The translations under genes and the position numbers were made by a program. DNA of 11,137 nt from JBBDYH01 sp040901795 (lineage in GTDB: Bacteria; Planctomycetota; Planctomycetia; Pirellulales; JALHPA01), in NCBI GenBank assembly GCA_040901795.1, contig JBBDYH010000170.1:1-11137 (forward strand), read 5' to 3'. Below, in pieces: positions 7,036-11,137 of this stretch. The notes under the pieces were generated by a model that worked only from the letters and a program-made list of their open reading frames with translations, ran no database searches and had not been told where the DNA came from. How positions within the stretch are numbered: position 1 is the stretch's first letter; each line of letters begins with the position of its first letter.

Positions 7036-7324
7036 CTAACCGGGTATCCAGATTTTATGCGCTTCGACGACCTGGCAATGTTCGGGCAGCGATAGTGCAG
7101 CGCCGGAATTGGCAAAGAATGCCAGGCCTCGATAGCTCGTTAAATACTTGTGCTTGATACTAAAGAACCCCCCCCGTGGCGTGGACAACCAGCGGCTCGT
7201 CATTCTGGTTGACGATATTCAAGAAATCGTGTGGGTCGATTCGCACGATAACGCCGGACGCTTTGGTAGCTTGGGCAATCGCCGCTGCAGCGGCTGCCGC
7301 ACCCGCATTGGCGCCTACACTCAT
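7036..7324 (-). pseudogene. Small conserved protein of unknown function, frameshifted at a G8 run
   Basis: Starting at ATG 7324 (MSVGANAGAAAAAAAIAQAT) the frame continues through GVIVRIDPHDFLNIVNQ and EPLVVHATGG, then hits TAG just after a run of eight G (plus-strand C, 7168-7175). Removing one G lets it continue through FFSIKHKYLTSYRGLAFFAN to KIWIPG and a TAG at 7036. That gives a 95-residue protein. The joined sequence resembles small uncharacterised proteins that I recall from planctomycetes and other environmental bacteria, with a PLVVHA motif and a YLTSY-GLAFF motif; this is memory, not a search. The start has a very strong ribosome site. The alanine-rich N-terminus is mildly hydrophobic. 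It lies 58 bases after the PVC gene on the same strand and may be co-transcribed with it. The break may be decay, phase variation or a homopolymer error. Confidence 0.72.
7168..7175. repeat. Homopolymer run of eight C (G on the coding strand)
   Basis: An uninterrupted C8 inside the small conserved gene, exactly where its frame changes. Such tracts slip during replication, transcription and sequencing. A seven-base tract would restore the frame. Confidence 0.95.
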
Positions 7325-7329
7325 TACAG

Positions 7330-7338
7330 CCTCCTCCT
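7330..7338 (-). promoter_or_regulatory. Strong ribosome binding site of the small conserved gene
   Basis: AGGAGGAGG on the minus strand, five bases before ATG 7324. It is the strongest Shine-Dalgarno sequence in the window. It fixes the start of the gene and argues that the gene is, or recently was, well translated. Confidence 0.75.
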
Positions 7339-7382
7339 GTGCGACTAATCTGTGTTTATGCAATCCAATACGCCGTAGGTGG

Positions 7383-10352
7383 TTACTTCTCCTCCGGCTG
7401 TCCCGCTTGCAGGGTCATCATGTACGCCAGCAAATCCGCCGCGTCTTGCGCTGTGACATCCTTGAGCACGAGCTCCGGCATCAGCGAAATGCGTTGCTCG
7501 GTGATGCTGGCGATATTGTCCTGCGGGATGCGGATCGATTTCGATAGGGCGTCCTTGAGGATCACCGCCTGGTCGTCCTTCGATTGCAGGACGCCCATGA
7601 AGACGCGGCCGTCCTCGGTCTCGACGAGATACGTCACATACTCCGGCGCGATCGCCCTGGAAGGTTCGAGAATTGTCTCCAACAGCGTCGCGCGTTCGTA
7701 TTTTTTGCCGATCGCACTTAAGTCGGGGCCGAGCAGACCGCCCTTGCCATCGGTTGTGTGGCAGGTTTTGCACTGCGCGGCGGTGCTATTGTGGAAGATT
7801 CGCCGACCCCGATCGGCCCTGCCAGTTAGCCGAAGGAGTTCTTCGGGCTTGATCGCATCACCAAGCCTCTGGGGCCGTTGATCCTGGGGAAGGTGTTTTG
7901 CAAACAGCGTGCGGACGTTCGAATCGGGATGATGGGCCGCCCGCGAAATCGCCCGCTCGGCCGGAAGCTGTCGGTCGTCGATCATCTTCAACAGCACCAT
8001 CGCGCCGGCCGGGTTGATCAACAGCCGATCGGCAGTCATGGCGAGTTCTTCGGGCGACAGCCGCTCAGAAGTCAGCAGCTCGCGGACCGCTTTCATGTCC
8101 TGAAGGTGAACGAGCGCGCCGATAGCCGCGCCGCGAATCGCAGGCGATTTGTCATTGACCAATGCGCGAACGCGGTCGGCAAACGAAGTTGCATTGAGCT
8201 GCGCGGCGGTCTGAATCGCCTTCACGCGGATTGATTCGGGCGCCATGACGTTGCTGGCCAGTGCGGCAACATCGTCGGCGAGCTTCGTCAAATTGCCCCC
8301 GGCTACGATCGCCAGCACAGCGCCTCGCATTTCGCTCTGGGCCAACAGCTTCCGCATCACCGCGGCAAGCTGCGGATCATCGGCCAGCGTCTTCCAGTTA
8401 CCGCTTAGGTTTGCCGCCAGCTTTTCGAGCGCCATCTGCTTGACTGCCGTAGACGTTTTCTCGTCGGCCAGCAGCTTGAGCAAACCGCGGCCCGCCTCGG
8501 GTGAGGCGACGCTGCCGGCCTCAGTCAACAGCAGTTTTTGCGTGCTCTCTTCCACGCCGCTCTTGGTGAGCTGCTCGGCCAGCGAAGTCGCCGCCGCCTT
8601 GGGATTGAGCAACTGCAACAGCCGGAACCGCGATGGCGAAAACGACTCCGCCTTCGCCAACCGCTCGTAGAGCTGCACCTTTCGATCGCCGGCGGCGATA
8701 TTGATCGCCTCGAGCAGATAGCGATCTTCGCCGTCGTACTGTTCGGCAAACTTCGTCAGGACGTCGAGCGCTCGCAGGCCCTCAATGTCTCGAATCGCCA
8801 ACAGCACCTCGCGTCCGACCAAGGGCGATGCGTCGTCGGCCAACTTGAGGATTGTTTCGGCATATTCGTCACCGTGACGCACTAGAATCCGCACAGCGAG
8901 CGAGCGCAAGGAGTCATCGGTGGATAAAAGCTGGCCGACCACCTCGTCGCGCGCCTTGCCGCCAATGCGGTCGAGCACCCAGAGGGCGCGCGCTTTGAAA
9001 TTCGGCTCGTCCGAGTCCACGAGTTTCTTCAGCGCGGCGATGCTTTTTTCACCCTCGGCCAATAACCGTTCGCGCGCGAGATACTGTGTGGCCAGGTTCA
9101 CGCTCTGCAAGCCTTCGATCGCATCGGCGACCGTCGCATACGGCCCCGGCTTCTCGTGGCGTGCGAGCTTTTTGTCCTTCGGCGTGAGCCGATAGATTCG
9201 ACCGCGGTCAGGGTCGTTGTAAGCGTGTCCGCCCACGCCGCCGTCGTACCAATCGCTCACATACAAGCTGCCATCGGGCGCCGCACAAATGTCATCCGGC
9301 CGGAAATAGTTGTCGCCTTGCGACGTCATGAAGACTTCGCTCGTCGCCGTCATGCCGAATCCCTTCGGCGTGTGCCGATAGATCCGCACTTCGCGCGGGC
9401 CGTTATCGGTGTGCAAGGGCGCATTCTTGTACTTCTCGCCGAACGCATCCCCTTCGTAGAAGCACATCCCGCAGGGCGAGCCAAACCCGGTCACGAGCGT
9501 CGCCGGCACAAAACCGGGAATGTGCCCGCGGAAATGCCAATGCTCGCCAAAGGGCGTTCCCGGCGGAACTTTGGCCGGCGGCCGTCCGAACCAACCGTAA
9601 TCGCCCCCTTCCATGATCCAACAGATGCGGACGCTGAAGTTGCCGTCGTTGTCGTTGTCGCTGACAAACGACTCGCCAAAGCTGCTCACGCAGATTTCAT
9701 AGGGGTTGCGGAAGTTCTTGGCGATCACTTCCAACTTGCTGCCGTCGAGCTCGCCGCGGAGCATCGCCCCCCATTGGAACTTGATGTGCGAGCTGTCGGT
9801 CCCGCGCACATCGAACCCAGTATCGCCGTGCGACATCCACCACTTGTGATCGGGTCCCAGCACCAGGCTATGCGCCCCGTGATCGTGGTTAAACCCGCCA
9901 AAGCCGGTGAGCAGCTTCTTCGGCGGCCCGTCCGCCTTGAGGTCGCCGTCCTTGTCCTCATAGACCCACAGGTCGGGACTCGTGGCGACGTAAACCTTAT
10001 CTCCCGCCACGCAGACGCTCATCGGCGCGAACAAGCCCTCGGCGAAGACGGTTGCCTTGTCCGCTTTTCCGTCGCCGTCGGTGTCTTCAAGCACCTTGAT
10101 CTGGTCGGCCGGCGGCTGTTTGGCCCGTGCGCGGTACCACTGGATCTCCGCCACCCACACGCGGCCCTGCGTATCGATATCAATCGCCGAGGGGTTGGTG
10201 ATCATCGGCTCGCTGGCGAAGAGGGAGACCTCCATCTCGTCGGCGACCTTGAGGGCCTTGAGAGCCTTGGCGGGGGGCCGCTGAGCGAGGGCGGCCGAAG
10301 GCCATGCAACTGCAGCCACAATGAAGAAACCGAGGCGAACGGAAAACGACAT
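7383..10352 (-). CDS. PVC-type membrane-bound dehydrogenase with HEAT repeats and c-type heme domain
   Basis: A 989-residue exported protein typical of planctomycetes and Verrucomicrobia (TIGR02604 N-terminal and TIGR02603 heme-binding families). Signal peptide: MSFSVRLGFFIVAAVAWPSA to about residue 23 (ALA|Q). Residues about 35-395 form a beta-propeller like the soluble glucose/sorbosone dehydrogenase fold, with Asp-rich loops that could bind calcium (DTDGDGKAD at 90-98, DKDGDLKAD at 133-141, DNDNDGN at 232-238). Residues about 405-835 are helical HEAT-like repeats. The C-terminal domain is a cytochrome c with CKTCH at 861-865; Met958 in SLMPELV is the probable distal ligand. It presumably oxidises a sugar or alcohol and passes electrons through the heme, but the substrate is unknown. 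The start at 10352 is chosen for the signal peptide; a weak AAGGG precedes it. A transporter gene diverges from it upstream. Confidence 0.95.
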   Translation of the reverse strand: MSFSVRLGFFIVAAVAWPSAALAQRPPAKALKALKVADEMEVSLFASEPMITNPSAIDIDTQGRVWVAEIQWYRARAKQPPADQIKVLEDTDGDGKADKATVFAEGLFAPMSVCVAGDKVYVATSPDLWVYEDKDGDLKADGPPKKLLTGFGGFNHDHGAHSLVLGPDHKWWMSHGDTGFDVRGTDSSHIKFQWGAMLRGELDGSKLEVIAKNFRNPYEICVSSFGESFVSDNDNDGNFSVRICWIMEGGDYGWFGRPPAKVPPGTPFGEHWHFRGHIPGFVPATLVTGFGSPCGMCFYEGDAFGEKYKNAPLHTDNGPREVRIYRHTPKGFGMTATSEVFMTSQGDNYFRPDDICAAPDGSLYVSDWYDGGVGGHAYNDPDRGRIYRLTPKDKKLARHEKPGPYATVADAIEGLQSVNLATQYLARERLLAEGEKSIAALKKLVDSDEPNFKARALWVLDRIGGKARDEVVGQLLSTDDSLRSLAVRILVRHGDEYAETILKLADDASPLVGREVLLAIRDIEGLRALDVLTKFAEQYDGEDRYLLEAINIAAGDRKVQLYERLAKAESFSPSRFRLLQLLNPKAAATSLAEQLTKSGVEESTQKLLLTEAGSVASPEAGRGLLKLLADEKTSTAVKQMALEKLAANLSGNWKTLADDPQLAAVMRKLLAQSEMRGAVLAIVAGGNLTKLADDVAALASNVMAPESIRVKAIQTAAQLNATSFADRVRALVNDKSPAIRGAAIGALVHLQDMKAVRELLTSERLSPEELAMTADRLLINPAGAMVLLKMIDDRQLPAERAISRAAHHPDSNVRTLFAKHLPQDQRPQRLGDAIKPEELLRLTGRADRGRRIFHNSTAAQCKTCHTTDGKGGLLGPDLSAIGKKYERATLLETILEPSRAIAPEYVTYLVETEDGRVFMGVLQSKDDQAVILKDALSKSIRIPQDNIASITEQRISLMPELVLKDVTAQDAADLLAYMMTLQAGQPEEK

Positions 10353-10389
10353 CGTCTGAGCCCTTGAAATGTGAGATATGATTCGAGGT

Positions 10390-10419
10390 TTTATCACTTG
10401 CGCCGAACCCCGCCTTCAA
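10390..10419 (-). promoter_or_regulatory. Putative promoter of the PVC dehydrogenase gene
   Basis: On the minus strand TTGAAG (10419-10414) and GATAAA (10395-10390) are 18 bases apart, each matching 4 of 6 consensus bases. Transcription would start near 10383, about 30 bases before the ATG. The match is moderate and the call is tentative. Confidence 0.33.
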
Positions 10420-10424
10420 GACGG
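10410..10424. promoter_or_regulatory. Quasi-palindrome, possible operator
   Basis: CCGCCTTCAAGACGG is an odd-length palindrome with six of seven arm pairs matched around a central C. It overlaps the putative -35 box of the PVC gene, in the region shared with the divergent symporter. A repressor site is possible, but short imperfect palindromes also occur by chance. Confidence 0.22.
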
Positions 10425-10589
10425 CAATTATGGTTGTTCACAACGGACGATGCAACGAACCTGGAGAAGCGCATCGGAAAGCTTGCTCGCCATGAGGAAC
10501 ATGGCCTTCCAGCCCCGGCCCTGCCTTCCGTAGGACTCCCCGGCTCACTAAACTCAGTCCGCGGCTTTGCACGCGCGCCGGAGAACTTC

Positions 10590-11137
10590 ATGGCCGGAAA
10601 CGTCCCGTTACTCATCGCCCAATCGTCCAGCATCCCGCTCCAGTGGCTCGATGTGCTGGTCGTGGCCGCCGTAGTCATCGGCGTCACGGCGTTTGGGATG
10701 TGGATCGGCCGCAAAGAAAAGAGTACGGGCGACTATTATCTGGCCGGCAAGACCGTCGCCTGGTGGGCTGTGGCGGGATCGATCTTCGGCACCAACATCA
10801 GCTCACACCACATGGTGGGCATGATGGGCGCCGGACTGAAGGAAGGATTCGCGCAAGCCAATTTCGAGTTCGGCGCGATCTTCGGCTTGTTGATGCTGTG
10901 CTACTTCTTCCTGCCGTTCTATCGCCGCATGGGACTCTACACGCTCTCCGAGTACCTCGGCCGCCGCTTCGATGACCGCAGCCGGTTGGTGTATTCGATC
11001 ACCAACATGGCGTTCCTCTTGATCCAGATGGTCGGCACGATGATGCTGGGCGCCCTGACCATCGCCACGCTCACCGCCGATTCACAGTACGCAGTCAGCT
11101 ACGACCTTGCCGTTTGCCTGCTGGCCGCCGTGGCCGC
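10590..11137 (+). CDS. Sodium:solute symporter (SSS/SLC5 family), partial
   Basis: The first 182 codons of an inner-membrane transporter of the sodium:solute symporter family, which couples sodium entry to uptake of sugars, sialic acid, amino acids or similar solutes. Visible are a first hydrophobic helix (about 19-38, DVLVVAAVVIGVTAFGMWIG), the STGDYYLAGKTVAWW loop, and the family hallmark region SIFGTNISSHHMVGMMGAG (64-82). Further helices lie near 92-111 and 135-162, and the conserved LSEYLGRRFDDR loop at 119-130. The family usually has 450-600 residues, so most of the gene lies beyond the right edge. ATG 10590 is preceded by GGAG at a six-base spacing. It diverges from the PVC gene across 237 bases. 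Shared control, with the symporter importing a substrate or product of the dehydrogenase, is plausible but unproven; the substrate cannot be read from this part. Confidence 0.92.
   Translation, partial: MAGNVPLLIAQSSSIPLQWLDVLVVAAVVIGVTAFGMWIGRKEKSTGDYYLAGKTVAWWAVAGSIFGTNISSHHMVGMMGAGLKEGFAQANFEFGAIFGLLMLCYFFLPFYRRMGLYTLSEYLGRRFDDRSRLVYSITNMAFLLIQMVGTMMLGALTIATLTADSQYAVSYDLAVCLLAAVA

Noticed and set aside
9156..10367. A 403-codon open frame on the plus strand opposite the PVC gene
   Set aside because: It is antisense to a clearly functional gene, has a low-complexity Arg/His/Val-rich composition and shows no domain; long antisense frames are expected in GC-rich genes.
1..11137. CRISPR array, insertion sequence, prophage, tRNA or rRNA
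   Set aside because: No regularly spaced repeats, transposase or integrase motifs, terminal inverted repeats or structural RNA signatures were found on reading both strands.

Overview
The window most likely comes from a planctomycete of the Pirellula/Lacipirellula type. The main reasons are a 989-residue secreted protein built like the PVC-specific 'membrane-bound dehydrogenase / heme-binding CxxCH' family, a PilT-like ATPase next to a membrane-anchored GspE-like gene, and moderately high GC coding sequence with few strong Shine-Dalgarno sites. This assignment is inference from gene content; there is no rRNA or tRNA here.

Layout. Positions 1-2385, minus strand: hisF, then a PilT-type ATPase, then the start of a membrane protein (probably GspE/PilB-like). 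This looks like an operon read from a promoter near 2440-2468, with a TAATG stop/start overlap between the last two genes. Positions 2574-3263, plus strand: a predicted toxin-antitoxin pair, an intact DUF433 antitoxin and a DUF5615 PIN-like toxin broken by a one-base frameshift. Positions 3291-6007, minus strand: a DinG/XPD-like helicase, preceded by a small secreted protein with an internal duplication whose signal peptide is split by a one-base frameshift. Positions 6199-7014, plus strand: a nucleotidyltransferase-like protein with an unexplained N-terminal extension. Positions 7036-7324, minus strand: a small conserved protein of unknown function, broken at a run of eight C/G. Positions 7383-10352, minus strand: the large PVC cytochrome/propeller protein. 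From 10590 to the end, plus strand: the first 182 codons of a sodium:solute symporter, divergent from the PVC gene.

I see no CRISPR array, insertion sequence, phage gene or structural RNA. The most interesting signal is that three short genes each carry a single-base frame break whose correction restores a complete, sensible protein, while about 7 kb of longer genes show none. This is either genuine decay or phase variation of accessory genes, or a sequencing artefact, and raw reads would decide. A second point is the helicase: it has three of the four DinG-type iron-sulfur cysteines, with serine at the position of the first.
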